Shown here: in pieces, positions 51,001 to 58,894 of the stretch
Layout of the letters: every line of letters begins with the position of its first letter
Position numbering within the stretch: the stretch's first letter is position 1
NCBI GenBank assembly: GCA_036674765.1
Contig: JARVKI010000112.1
Coordinates: 62,001 to 126,000, forward strand
From: Seiridium cupressi
Lineage: Eukaryota; Ascomycota; Sordariomycetes; Amphisphaeriales; Sporocadaceae
Direction: 5' to 3'
DNA length: 64,000 nt
Notes under the pieces: model-generated
What the model was told of the DNA's origin: nothing
The model's input: the letters and a program-made list of their open reading frames with translations, nothing else
The model's database searches: none
Position numbers and translations under genes: made by a program

Positions 51001-51417
51001 TGTTGTTTTGGCCAATTTACTGCGGGCTGGTGATCGTGGAGCTGCTCGTGCTGCCGGGTTTTTTGCTGCTTCACCTAGAGACTTAAGGGTCGCATTGATG
51101 ACCTGAGTGGCGAGAAGGGCTTTCTCCTTTGGTGACAGCCCACCATCTTTTCCTCCATTTTGTTGTTGTTGTTGTTGTTGTTGTTGTATGGCTTGCGCCT
51201 TTGCTGCCGGCACTCGCTTCGTACCCGCGGTAGTTTTCCCTCTTGTTATTTGTGTTGTTTTTGTGGACTTTGACTTCGCAGCTGTGCTCACTCCAGTCGT
51301 GTCCCCTTCGTTTCCTTGCAGTAGTTCTTTCAATGTGGCGGATATCGTCGGTGTGCATGTATGAATGGCCGTGACCGCGTTCCGAATCGCATCGGCCTGT
51401 GTTGTTATGAAAGCCAT
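45025..51417 (-). CDS. ESP1: Separase (Cut1/Esp1/BimB), peptidase family C50
   Basis: The cysteine protease that cleaves cohesin Scc1 at anaphase onset, held by securin and released by the APC/C. It is one uninterrupted frame of 2130 aa, unusual in this intron-rich window. The C-terminal protease domain has catalytic His1969 in YFGHGSGAQYI and catalytic Cys1996 in LMGCSSASL, followed by PAVVGTLWDVTDRDIDRYA. The long N-terminal part is helical and repeat-like (TPR/ARM-type), for example around KAEKLLVEGQEFLARQ. Basic stretches near residues 55-70 and 1310-1350 (about the KARSATTTRKTTVKKAAAARTK stretch) may be nuclear localisation or regulatory sites. A run of nine Gln codons, all CAA, lies at 51160-51186 near the N-terminus. 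The length and architecture fit fungal BimB proteins. Confidence 0.96.
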   Translation of the reverse strand: MAFITTQADAIRNAVTAIHTCTPTISATLKELLQGNEGDTTGVSTAAKSKSTKTTQITRGKTTAGTKRVPAAKAQAIQQQQQQQQQNGGKDGGLSPKEKALLATQVINATLKSLGEAAKNPAARAAPRSPARSKLAKTTARGALRRSNSMPMTPLQPRSLNRVSTSPVVSKISRSPTGLTASSGCLATVECARTAFATLRTLSNAGKVPLPELQLESGMSSFINKLIALNLYEHALKELRLLKRRLEAMSSGTAGKKPKVTTTADSTVAAKTLSDLFDYPPVSVGGPTLALIITSQLQALRILHGLKKSAHLDTALPFLLASNQSSPLALLLSSLNDEKPDRSKCARQLESMAQSLLALTPSVSSRDDGVALESRLSPSTETTIQIQALGLVARLHSWTLSGHKGDIDNDILLPLSMCLSAYSRRSSSDPASKSNTINSSFTQIWQKIEAMGLKPSLASNSPLASIYQVLATSFREAGSAKEAMVWMKKLKAITTPQTDSPARCCAVTAQLIALSLKQSPSTVSESLLMEVLDGLQGSLSGNSTELDDLLVSVCLVRKVAVSLVIGGAQLGKDSDSIRQLLESLILQLPRFASRWLGKPPASSNSAKDLLRFEQRRQLLAKYIPSILDSALMLIKSLLEKSGMTWDLMDPILQDSLVVLDNMGDLALLHVKGNAAASYHVKISHFYYQQHIALRQDPKAKDGQFLRALRRSIDAVKQRPESEQTKAQMLTKQERMADLCRAFGRKDDAADTLRSIRDSLVRDGVVTAVTEALSRHSVLQTWTLDDKAVSLSRTVCSLARVDHTPCDWTWLLPVAEKATALEHDLYFVYSSSSHNRKQLVPGGAFVEKLLEAFDPEAHPIKRLQTLLQLIVVNLESPEYGISWIDEAQSLSESIDSGSLGQDMGLAHYVPHLKGLTTCITILMRAELGTSSVQQTLGMWNTAVEQSQSGDSIYMYIDNPPQLTTVLQGLADFARMRGLNTLLRSILALSMTISQTTSANNPELFISQSMALCLQHLALGHSTKAEKLLVEGQEFLARQTLPPEAIANYQLCSAEYEMAVGNFDRAEQCLADAHASATAQSAESSSKSNRVARKMSMAYAYFLHSLLSLECGQSHHALRFAKNAVRILFHDWAKLEALRGAPVEQDHEISQTELVEDDSSFNSSRCSQSEVSRASTGPEFWAIVHPLFRFVMRLSSIYAHVGMYQETIYYAEQAQKIAASTESSSHISQSQFWLASVFLTAGKPEKALELAAQVKEALPRLEPTYAVVEMACHLGRIYRDVSDDDSESHLMSMAESMLQSLSTNDIESESLGIELKMEKLTIQEKPAARVAVRQVKARSATTTRKTTVKKAAAARTKTTVEVKVPVTMDDTQLAFLRASVLQHKSSSLLIRKDWSAAVAALQTAYDLSRLSKDITNERLLMAIAFVGQSLEQMGRDSVFSVIQDSTLSFPAIASSAKEKTDRAQLTKATPPRKPRSALDHPGFLADLQQAQECLLEAHSIASLNGNARLVYRIAALLQNVFILLSTTNPTKPSGTGHPAHATCSIELARNLVWRRERKTLGLDQGKSEKAEWPVLMQATDPRRSSLGVSVDMTRFQREFVDIIPKSWNVVSISLSENKRDLCITKLLAEHSPFAIRLPLERASSRDADSEVFDFHQGRAEMVDIIEVANRTCHDARDMSQKGAKSAWWAEREALDERMKDLLENVEQTWLGGFRGIFTQHHRRSDLLARFQKSFQNILDKHLPSRRQVRGKRIKSTTTSKVSLDPRILDLFIGLGDATVPDCDLDEPLMDLLYFVVDILQFHGERNAYDEIDFDTMVVETFDALHSYHATAKGSGRSDESVHTVLVLDKALHIFPWESLPCMQGLAVSRIPSLACLRRSILEQRPSPVQRFDADEEDELRSSNSRDGHYISPHSGTYILNPGADLESTQSTFGKPLAALPPTWSSIETRAPAESEFEQSLTQSDLLLYFGHGSGAQYIRGRTIRKMEKCRAVAMLMGCSSASLADVGEFESHGPVWNYMLAGSPAVVGTLWDVTDRDIDRYAGKVFEEWGLMPRGTFAEDGLNVKGKGKASGGNTRARGKKNVKVVDNGDEEISGPPTSLVEAVAKARDVCRFRYLTASAVVVYGIPVYISK
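51160..51186 (-). repeat. (CAA)9 trinucleotide repeat encoding poly-Gln in separase
   Basis: Nine uninterrupted TTG triplets on the plus strand read as CAA (Gln) in separase near residue 80. A pure repeat like this is prone to length change between isolates; it lies outside the protease domain. Confidence 0.9.
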
Positions 51418-51809
51418 GTAAGGTGGTGGACTTTAATCATATCGTCATGAGCAAAATCATTACTTGGTTATCCAAGAAACGCCGGGCTGTAGGAGAAGTC
51501 AAAGATAGAGCGAAATGCTTCTTTTGATGATAGTGAATGTTCAATTCGTACTCCCAGAAGTTTCAATGCGATGCGGTCACAGACTCACGCTGCTAGCCTC
51601 GGCGGAAGATGTGGATCGACTGCCGAAATCGGCTTAATGGTGTTGTCACGGCAACCACAACCCGAGTTTCTAACTGGAAGGCCCAGACCCCTGCAAGCTT
51701 AAAGCCGTACGCTAAGGGAAAGTTGAGTCGCAAGCTGCAACGTTGGGGAACATTCTGCCAGCAACTTTCCATCTGCCACTCAACGAGCAATTTCCCAAAC
51801 GCAGTCAGA
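51418..51809. promoter_or_regulatory. Shared divergent upstream region of separase and the DUF5321 gene
   Basis: 392 bp between the start codons at 51417 (-) and 51810 (+). The plus-strand frame is open from 51609, but the sequence before 51810 does not look like the family N-terminus. The region most likely holds both promoters. Confidence 0.45.
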
Positions 51810-52436
51810 ATGGAGGAAATCATATGGCGCCGAGCTCTTCAAGCCCCCTTAGCTGTAAGAAGTGCAATGCCGTATCAGAGAACTTTTCTACGTCATGCCG
51901 CGCGCCAGTACAGCTCCGCGCCTACAGTTACGCAGCCATCATTCTGGAAGTCTCTGATACCGAAATTCTGGCGACCCAAAGAGAAGCGGCCAGATGTCAA
52001 CTTTGGACCGCCCAAGAGCCTCAAGAAGCCGAAGAAGAAGGACTGGAACCCGGCGACATATTATATCGTTATGTTCCTCTTCGTCGGCTCCATGTCGATC
52101 CAAATGATCTCGCTCAAGAGAGACTTCAGTACACACATGCGAAGGGCGGAGACCCGAATCAGTATACTGCGAGAGGTGGTCGAGAAACTACAACGTGGTG
52201 AAGAGGTGGACGTGGAGAAAGCGCTCGGGACCGGAGATGCTGAAGAGGAGAAGGAATGGGCGGAGGTTTTGAAAGATATTGAACAGGACGACGCCATACG
52301 GAGTCCGAAGAGGGCAGATCGGCCCAGGCACGCTTCTAGCACCAGGTCAGACCCAAAGCCGGAACCCAAGAGTCAGCAAGAGCCCACCGCCGACAAGTCG
52401 AAAACGTCGACAGCAAATTTTACAGGATTCTATTGA
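51810..52436 (+). CDS. DUF5321 mitochondrial membrane protein
   Basis: A 208-aa intronless protein of the fungal DUF5321 family, of undetermined biochemical role. The N-terminus is rich in Arg and poor in acidic residues (MEEIIWRRALQAPLAVRSAM, then RTFLRHAARQYSS), typical of a mitochondrial presequence. The family core follows: FWKSLIPKFWRPKEKRPDVNFGPP, KKKDWNPATYYIVMFLFVGS with one membrane segment at about 83-101, and EVVEKLQRGEEVDVEKALGTGD after a coiled-coil-like stretch. The tail is Lys/Pro/Ser-rich. I preferred the Met at 51810 over the open frame from 51609 because the presequence starts there. It ends 41 bp before the stop of the convergent sirtuin gene. Confidence 0.85.
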   Translation: MEEIIWRRALQAPLAVRSAMPYQRTFLRHAARQYSSAPTVTQPSFWKSLIPKFWRPKEKRPDVNFGPPKSLKKPKKKDWNPATYYIVMFLFVGSMSIQMISLKRDFSTHMRRAETRISILREVVEKLQRGEEVDVEKALGTGDAEEEKEWAEVLKDIEQDDAIRSPKRADRPRHASSTRSDPKPEPKSQQEPTADKSKTSTANFTGFY

Positions 52437-52477
52437 TCTAAAGAAGCTGGTACTATCCGCAACAAATGTGTTACACA

Positions 52478-53881
52478 TCAAGACATCATGTCCTTAAATA
52501 CAAGCCCGCCATGCTGTTCAGCACCATGGTTTATGTTTTCATGAGCATGCTGGATGCCTGACGACTGCTTCAGCTTATCGACGAGTTCTGGCAACAGGGC
52601 ATCAGTCGACATCTCCACTCTCGCGCCTTGGGCTCCCTTTTGCAAGGGATCTATGCCAGCAAACAAGGTCTCTTCTCCCCTCACACCTCCGAGGTTAACA
52701 ATTGCGATCGGTATGCCTCGATCTTTAGCTCGCTTGGCCAGTCGCCATGCAGAGTAGGTTGCTAGCGATGTCCCCAGAACCAAAAGTCTGTCGGCACCCT
52801 CCATGGCGTGCTCTGCATCAATCTTGGTTTGGCTGCTAATGCTCTCTCCGAACATGATGACTGCAGGCTTCAGAATCCCAGCATTACTGGTTGACTTCCA
52901 TGCTCCATCTGTATCGACCTCCACGGTGGACCTGACGCCCTCTGCCAATGTAGGTGGATGAGTGAGGCAATGGGGGCATGATGGGTATCTGAAGGTGGTG
53001 TAGGGTGCGTCGGGCAAGTCGACATCACCGTCTGGGTTTGTCCTCATTCCCCTCTTCCGACGCTCATCGGGGTTTTCCGTGTCTAGAGCTCCGGACGCGA
53101 TGATCTCCTCCAAGAAGGCGGCCCAAGCAGGGTTGAGCCTCGCCAGTTCATCCTGGAAGACATCTCTGGGAAGTTCTTGACGGCATGAGACACAGACGAG
53201 CGCCCGTAAATACCCGTGTAATTCAATAGTTGGAAGGCTGGGGTGTGCCTCGGGGTGAAACGAATCAACATTTTGAGTAATTACTCTTTGTACCAATCCA
53301 AGATCTCCCAGCTGCTTTACCGCATAGTGACTAGCGTTCGGTTTGGCTTTATGTAAAGTCGTCCATCCTAAGAAACTCCTTGCCCAATACCTCTTCCGTG
53401 CCTCATGATTCTGCAGGAACTCGGAATAGTATATGGGGCGATATGTCTTATTCACCCGATAAGTCCCATTGGCCCCCCGATAGTCCGCGAGTCCGCTGGC
53501 CACGGAAATGCCAGCTCCTGTGAGCACTAAGGTAGATGCTGGAGCTCCTCTGGCAGAAGGTGCCGTGAAGAATTCCTGCAATGCTGCGACCGCACCAGCG
53601 AGTGTGTTTGCAGTTTTAGGGGTGACGGTTGGCGCTGCTAAAATATCCGTATACGGGATACGCATGTACGGTTTGCGCAACATCTGTAGACGCCCGGAAC
53701 AGTCGGGTATGGCGAAGTGTCTCCTTGGGTCCTGGGCTTGGCTTACGGGCTGTGACTTCCGAGGAAACTGTTTACTTCCAGGGGTAATTGGCTGTGATGC
53801 TGGTGCTCTACATGGGTGAACGTCAACTGTCATTCCATGCTTCCAAATGCAAGTCGTCACCAGTGGCGCTAGCCTTGTCAT
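52478..53881 (-). CDS. Sirtuin (SIR2 family, SIRT4-like)
   Basis: An NAD-dependent protein deacylase, intronless as read here, 467 aa from the first in-frame Met. NAD-binding motifs are GAGIS (122-126) and QNVDSFH (203-209; many sirtuins have Gly where this has Ser208). The catalytic base is His222 in ELHGYLR. Zinc ligands are likely Cys230, Cys233, Cys302 and Cys305, with a 68-residue insertion between the two CxxC pairs. A second NAD segment is FGESIS and VLGTSLATYSAWRL. The pattern GLADYRG and RKRYWARSFLGW is typical of the fungal mitochondrial/class II-like group. The start is uncertain: a shorter 401-aa form could begin at 53683 (MLRKPYMRIPYTD), but the upstream frame is open for 66 codons and I kept it. 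Confidence 0.85.
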   Translation of the reverse strand: MTRLAPLVTTCIWKHGMTVDVHPCRAPASQPITPGSKQFPRKSQPVSQAQDPRRHFAIPDCSGRLQMLRKPYMRIPYTDILAAPTVTPKTANTLAGAVAALQEFFTAPSARGAPASTLVLTGAGISVASGLADYRGANGTYRVNKTYRPIYYSEFLQNHEARKRYWARSFLGWTTLHKAKPNASHYAVKQLGDLGLVQRVITQNVDSFHPEAHPSLPTIELHGYLRALVCVSCRQELPRDVFQDELARLNPAWAAFLEEIIASGALDTENPDERRKRGMRTNPDGDVDLPDAPYTTFRYPSCPHCLTHPPTLAEGVRSTVEVDTDGAWKSTSNAGILKPAVIMFGESISSQTKIDAEHAMEGADRLLVLGTSLATYSAWRLAKRAKDRGIPIAIVNLGGVRGEETLFAGIDPLQKGAQGARVEMSTDALLPELVDKLKQSSGIQHAHENINHGAEQHGGLVFKDMMS

Positions 53882-54814
53882 GCACGCCTCGCAGACATGC
53901 AGTTGGACGCGCTAGGCCTTGGTCGGCACAATTGGCGGCAGATTTTAAGCTTACCGCGTAAGCATCTGTCCTGGGCCCGCGTTTCGGTAACACAATAGTT
54001 ATACCACACAACGATTTACAGGACAGTTGATGCTTTCTTCTCCATTGGCCCGTTTCATATAGAACTCGGAAAGTTCACAGCCCCTTCAGTCGTAAAACAT
54101 GGGCCGTCCATGACCAAGTTGCCCCGTCATGTGTCTTGACTAGAGCTCCATCATGATGGGGCTCATGAGGAGCTCCAAATGATGAGAGGTGCTGCGCGAA
54201 CAAGACTAACGCGGACACCAAAAGCAAGGTGGTTATCCGACTCCGTCTCCGTCTCCGTGTCGCAGCCGAGTTGAGATCCGACTGACCAGGTAAAATATGC
54301 TAGGTAGGTGGTAGGACTTCTAGAGTCCTGCAACGTAGAGAAATATGAACATCCGCCGATTCACAACATTTTCTTATTGTCCACGTAAGTCCAACTTTGG
54401 GCTTCAACGGAGAATCAGAGGCCGTCGAGTCCAGCAGCACTCCATACATACCGTCGACACAACCCTGTCACTGGCCGCCCACAAGCCGTAATTAGCAGCA
54501 GCCACATCCGCTTACGTAGCCAGCGCTGGGTAATCCAGTGTCGCGCGTTTCAAAGCACCCGTTGGACCCCGAGCCGATGTCGTCGCAAGTGACAAGGTAC
54601 TGACCAAGAGACCTCAACCCGGCTTACCGATACAGGCTTCAGATTTCTGAGAGGCCCTTGATTGTTGGTTATTTGTTTGGTTTTGTTCTGTCTTGGGATC
54701 TGCACGCAACCGTGGTCACAGCTGCAGCGCAGAGATTTGCATTCACTCCCTTACTCAGGGCAAACAAGGCTGCCCGGCTAAAACGCAAAGGCTGTCCATG
54801 CCATCTGCGCCGCC
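53882..54814. promoter_or_regulatory. Divergent upstream region of the sirtuin and the metal transporter
   Basis: No gene is recognised. A short CTCCGT triplet-like repeat lies near 54241-54259. It presumably holds both promoters. Confidence 0.45.
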
Positions 54815-56308
54815 ATGTCTGGCCGACGTTGCGCAGGCCTGAGGCTGCTGGGGCTGGGCCGCGTAACTCCTTTGCGAAAGGAGTGCCATCCAATTCAGTC
54901 CCTCTCATCAGCCCTGCACCACGATTACCCCTTGAGGACACCTAACCCCAATTTATATTCGTGTCGCGTGCTGCAAACTTCTTCTCGCAATTCTCAAGAC
55001 TTTCCTTCAACCGATTCGTTCGCTCCTTCGTTGTTAGAGTCACACCGCAGACGCCTTCGTTCTTTGCCCATCATGAGCTCGACTCAGACACGCAACCATG
55101 GCGGCCATGGCCACCACCACCACCACCACCACGACAATTCCTACCTAACTTCGCAGAACAAGAGCGATGCCGGTGTCCGCATCACTCGACTCGGCCTTTA
55201 CTCGAACCTGGGCATGGCCATCGCCAAGGGCATTGGTGGCTACGCCTTCAACTCCAAGGCAATGGTGGCAGATGCCATCCACAGTGTCACTGATCTTGCC
55301 TCCGACATTCTCACGCTTGCAACCATCTCGTGGAGCATAAAGCCCCCAACGGACAAGTTCCCCACCGGATTCGGCAAGATTGAGAGCTTGGGTTCGCTTG
55401 GCGTGTCCAGCATGCTTTTCTTTGGTGGGCTGTGGATGGGCTACGGCAGCTTGTTGACTATTTATGGCCACTTCTTCCTGGATCCCGCTGCAGCTGCAGA
55501 GTTGCTGGAACACGCCCATTCTCACGGCCACAGCCACGACCATGGTGGTGCCGACCTCATTCCGAGCATGCACGCTGCTTGGCTTGCTGCAGGAACCGTC
55601 GCAATCAAGGAATGGCTATACCATGCTAGTAAGTTTCAGTGTCTCATATATGGGCAGAATCCATCCAATGACACGGTCCAATTGACTAAACTTTGTCCTA
55701 TAGCCATGAAAGTTGCCAGAGAGCGCAAATCCTCCGTCCTCGCATCGAACGCTGTCCATCACCGAATCGATAGTCTCACTGGCATCGTCACGCTTGCTGT
55801 TATCCTTGGCGCCAACTTCCTGGAGAACGCTGCATGGCTGGATCCAGTCGGCGGGCTTCTCATCTCCCTCATGGTGATCAAGGCCGGCGCTGAGAACACA
55901 TTTGCTGCGCTTTTCGAGCTGGCGGACCGCAGCATCGACGAGGAAGTCAAGACTTCTGTCCGCAAGCACCTACAACGCACATTTTCCGACATTCCCGACG
56001 GCCATCAGATCGAGCTACGGGATGTCTCTGGTGTCAAGTCTGGCCAAAACTATCTGATCGACCTTGAAGTTGCCGTCCCCAATACCTGGACTGTGGAGCA
56101 GACAAGGGAAGCCGAAGAGCAGATTCGCGTCCGTGTAGGAAGCAAGGTCCGTGGTGCTCGTAGGGTTCGCGTTCGCTTCGTGCCTCAAGCCGCTGCGATC
56201 GCTCCCAAGTTTGACGAGTTCATCCCCGGTGATGTGAGCCCGCAGTCAAGCCCCGAGCCTGAGGATGAGAACCACAACCACGGCAATGGGCATCATAAGT
56301 CACACTAG
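54815..56308 (+). CDS. Cation diffusion facilitator, mitochondrial MMT type
   Basis: A metal-cation antiporter of the CDF family, closest in feel to the mitochondrial Mmt iron transporters. The spliced product is 472 aa: exon 1 54815-55628, a 75-bp intron 55629-55703 and exon 2 55704-56308. The intron is a multiple of three and open in frame, so retention would add 25 residues. The N-terminus is Arg-rich and compatible with a mitochondrial presequence. A His-rich loop (HGGHGHHHHHHH) follows, then six membrane segments. The metal-binding signatures are DAIHSVTDLASD at about 153-164 in the second helix and HHRIDSLTG in the fifth. A second His-rich loop (HAHSHGHSHDHGG) lies between helices. The C-terminus has a cytosolic-type domain and a His-rich end. 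An alternative start at 55073 would remove 86 residues. Confidence 0.85.
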   Translation: MSGRRCAGLRLLGLGRVTPLRKECHPIQSLSSALHHDYPLRTPNPNLYSCRVLQTSSRNSQDFPSTDSFAPSLLESHRRRLRSLPIMSSTQTRNHGGHGHHHHHHHDNSYLTSQNKSDAGVRITRLGLYSNLGMAIAKGIGGYAFNSKAMVADAIHSVTDLASDILTLATISWSIKPPTDKFPTGFGKIESLGSLGVSSMLFFGGLWMGYGSLLTIYGHFFLDPAAAAELLEHAHSHGHSHDHGGADLIPSMHAAWLAAGTVAIKEWLYHASKFQCLIYGQNPSNDTVQLTKLCPIAMKVARERKSSVLASNAVHHRIDSLTGIVTLAVILGANFLENAAWLDPVGGLLISLMVIKAGAENTFAALFELADRSIDEEVKTSVRKHLQRTFSDIPDGHQIELRDVSGVKSGQNYLIDLEVAVPNTWTVEQTREAEEQIRVRVGSKVRGARRVRVRFVPQAAAIAPKFDEFIPGDVSPQSSPEPEDENHNHGNGHHKSH

Positions 56309-56381
56309 GAGTGGGAAGCCACGATTCCGTCCACAAGCATTTCTTTTGGCGTTTTGAGGGGATATAAGGAACTTCTTCGCA

Positions 56382-56388
56382 GGCTAAA
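56382..56388 (+). promoter_or_regulatory. XlnR-type site (GGCTAAA), distal copy
   Basis: An exact GGCTAAA heptamer about 630 bp before the xylulokinase ATG, shortly after the transporter stop. GGCTAAA is the known binding consensus of the xylanolytic activator XlnR/Xyr1. Function here is inferred from the match and the neighbouring gene. Confidence 0.4.
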
Positions 56389-56764
56389 AGGCGATAGCCA
56401 TGATACCACCCAGCCTGCAGCTCGAGGAGCCTAGGTCGTTAGATTTGGAAGCTTGTGTGTATACTACTTGTCTTCTACTTCAGATAGGATCTGCATTAGA
56501 TGGCGTTTGGGGGCTTCCCGCAAAGATTTTGTGGCAGAGGGACCAGTTTTGGAAAAGGATAGGGGGCAACTGGGCTTGAGTGCAAAAAGCCGAGCCAGTC
56601 AAGAACTCATTTAAAACCAAACTATTACATTCAGAAGCGAGCAGATATGAGAGTAATGTGTGATCCCATACTCGGTATTATACTGCTAACCTCCGAGCCT
56701 CAATCTCACGATACTCGGAAGGATACCCTCACAGGTAGGCTGCTAATTGGAGCGCTTCTGTTCA

Positions 56765-56771
56765 GGCTAAA
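56765..56771 (+). promoter_or_regulatory. XlnR-type site (GGCTAAA), proximal copy
   Basis: A second exact GGCTAAA, about 246 bp before the xylulokinase ATG, in the same orientation as the distal copy. Pentose catabolic genes of filamentous fungi are controlled by XlnR- and AraR-type factors, so a role here is plausible but untested. Confidence 0.45.
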
Positions 56772-56797
56772 TGCCCCTCGAGACAAGGCTGATAATG

Positions 56798-56803
56798 CCC
56801 CGC
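56798..56803 (-). promoter_or_regulatory. Possible CreA/Cre1 site (GCGGGG on the minus strand)
   Basis: CCCCGC on the plus strand reads GCGGGG on the minus strand, matching the SYGGRG consensus of the carbon-catabolite repressor CreA. It lies 27 bp after the proximal GGCTAAA. Single hexamers of this kind occur by chance, so the call is weak. Confidence 0.25.
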
Positions 56804-57016
56804 TATACTTGACCTCATAGCGGGTAACCCCACGTCAAACTTGCATCAAGGTCCGAAAGGCGCTTTGCATGGTGGTAGGTATCTTCGCCGCGATTCCGTC
56901 TTTTTCGCTTGACTTGCCGGCATGTCCGTCAGTTCGCGCACAGGATTGTAGTCCTCAGTTTTATGCATTTGCTCTTGACCAAAAATTCAGTCGAAAGCTA
57001 CATCAAGTGAAGCAGA

Positions 57017-58894
57017 ATGAGCTCCGGACCGCTATACCTGGGTTTCGACCTTTCCACCCAGCAATTAAAAGGTAACAACATTATAGTTCACCTACGCCTT
57101 AGCTTCCCTCTAAATGTCCCAATCCCGCAGCCTGGATTTCTTATATCAAACCTCACTGACATGATACACCGCTACCGACAGCAATTGTAGTATCCTCCGA
57201 CCTCAAGGTTGTCTCCGAAGCCAAGGTCGACTTCGATGCCGACTTTGCCTCCAAATACGGTATCAAGAAGGGTGTGCTCACTAATGAAGATGAGGGCGAG
57301 GTCTTTGCGCCCGTGGCCATGTGGCTAGAGGCTGTCGATCTGGTCCTTGCCCGGCTGAAGGAGAACAAGTGCCCTATTGAAAACATCAAGGGTATCTCTG
57401 GTTCGTGCCAACAACACGGCAGCGTCTTCTGGAATGCCAAAGGCGACGAGGCTCTAGGAAAGCTACAGGGGGACAAGTCTCTTCATGATCAGCTCAAGAA
57501 CGTACTCTCGTATGAGTATGGCCCAAATTGGCAGGACCACAGCACGCAGGCCGAATGTGATCTATTTGACCAACATCTCGGGAGCGCAGGGAAGCTCGCA
57601 GAGGTCACGGGGAGCGCGGCGCATCATGTAGGTGGACCAGGAATACCTCGATCTACGGATAAAATGATCACTAACCTTGCAACAGAGGTTCACAGGCACG
57701 CAGATCATGCGAATGCGGAGGAAGAGGGCAGAGGTGTACGCCAATACTGCGCGTATCTCACTCGTCTCCTCCTTTCTTGCCTCATTACTGCTAGGCACGA
57801 TTGCGCCCCTGGACATTGGCGATGTTACAGGCATGAATCTATGGGACATTCAAAACCAGAAGTGGGACGAATCTCTCCTCGAGCTCACGGCTGGGTCGAA
57901 AGAAGCTGTGCCCGAGCTGCACAAGAAACTTGGCCAAGTACGGCAAGATGGCGGCGGCAGTATGGGCTCTATTTCATCCTACTTCGTGTCCAAATACGGC
58001 TTTAGTAAGGAATGCCAGATTGTGCCGTTCACTGGAGACAACCCGGCCACAATCCTAGCCCTGCCGCTTCGACCCCTGGATGCCATCGTGTCTCTGGGGA
58101 CATCTACCACGTTCCTCATGGTCACGCCAACATATAAGCCAGACCCTTCATACCACTTCATGAACCATCCCGCAAACCCTGGCCACTTCATGTTCATGCT
58201 GTGCTACAAGAACGGCGGTCTCGCCCGCGAAAAAGTGCGCGACGTACTTCCCGGATCAAAAGGCTCGGAAGATCCATGGGCGCCTTTCAACAAGAATGTG
58301 CTTGGAACACCTCCTCTGGGGGTTGCGTCTGACTCCAACGACCGCGCGAAACTCGGCCTCTACTTCCCACTCCCAGAGATTGTCCCGAACATCAAGGCAG
58401 GCACGTGGAGATATACCTCCAAGTCGGACGGCTCCGATCTACGTGAAGAGAAGACTGCCTGGGATACGGCTGTTGACCCGAGGATCATTGTCGAATCTCA
58501 GGCCCTGTCCATGCGACTGCGGTCACAGAACCTCGTCTCCAGCTATCATAACCTACCTGCGCAGCCACGCCGCATCTATCTCGTCGGCGGAGGCTCGCTC
58601 AACCCGGCCATTCAGCGTGTGGTCGGTGATGTGCTGGGCGGAGTAGACGGCGTGTATAAACTCGACGTTGGTGGCAATGCGTGCGCTTTGGGTGGCGCAT
58701 ACAAGGCCGTTTGGGCGCTGGAAAGGGGCGAAGGAGAGAGTTTTGATGAGCTGATCGGTAAGAGATGGACAGAAGAGGGCGCGATTGAGAAGGTAGACCA
58801 GGGATATCGCGAGGGTGTCTTCCAGAAGTATGGCAGTGTGCTGGGTGCTTTTGAGAAGATGGAGGAGAAGATCCTGGAGGTCGCTCACAACTAG
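57017..58894 (+). CDS. xkiA: D-xylulose kinase
   Basis: A FGGY-family kinase that phosphorylates D-xylulose to xylulose 5-phosphate, the last step of fungal xylose and arabinose catabolism before the pentose phosphate pathway. The spliced product is 569 aa from exons 57017-57071, 57182-57627 and 57686-58894, with introns of 110 and 58 bp. The first exon encodes MSSGPLYLGFDLSTQQLK with the ATPase-fold phosphate loop. The sugar-binding motif SCQQHGSVFWN lies near 91-101. The second junction joins AAHH to RFTGTQIMRM. The catalytic region around PLDIGDVTGMNLWD is near 206-220, and the nucleotide-binding segments are VSLGTSTTFL, YLVGGGSLNPAIQRV (about 466) and GNACALGGAYKA. All exon lengths keep frame and the length fits eukaryotic xylulokinases. 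The gene symbol follows Aspergillus usage. Confidence 0.95.

Larger units (their letters stand above)
56309..57016. promoter_or_regulatory. Upstream region of xylulokinase
   Basis: The 3' flank of the transporter and promoter of the xylulokinase gene. It holds two GGCTAAA elements and one CCCCGC element, listed separately. A plus-strand upstream ATG at 56869 opens a 68-codon frame that runs past the main start. Confidence 0.55.
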
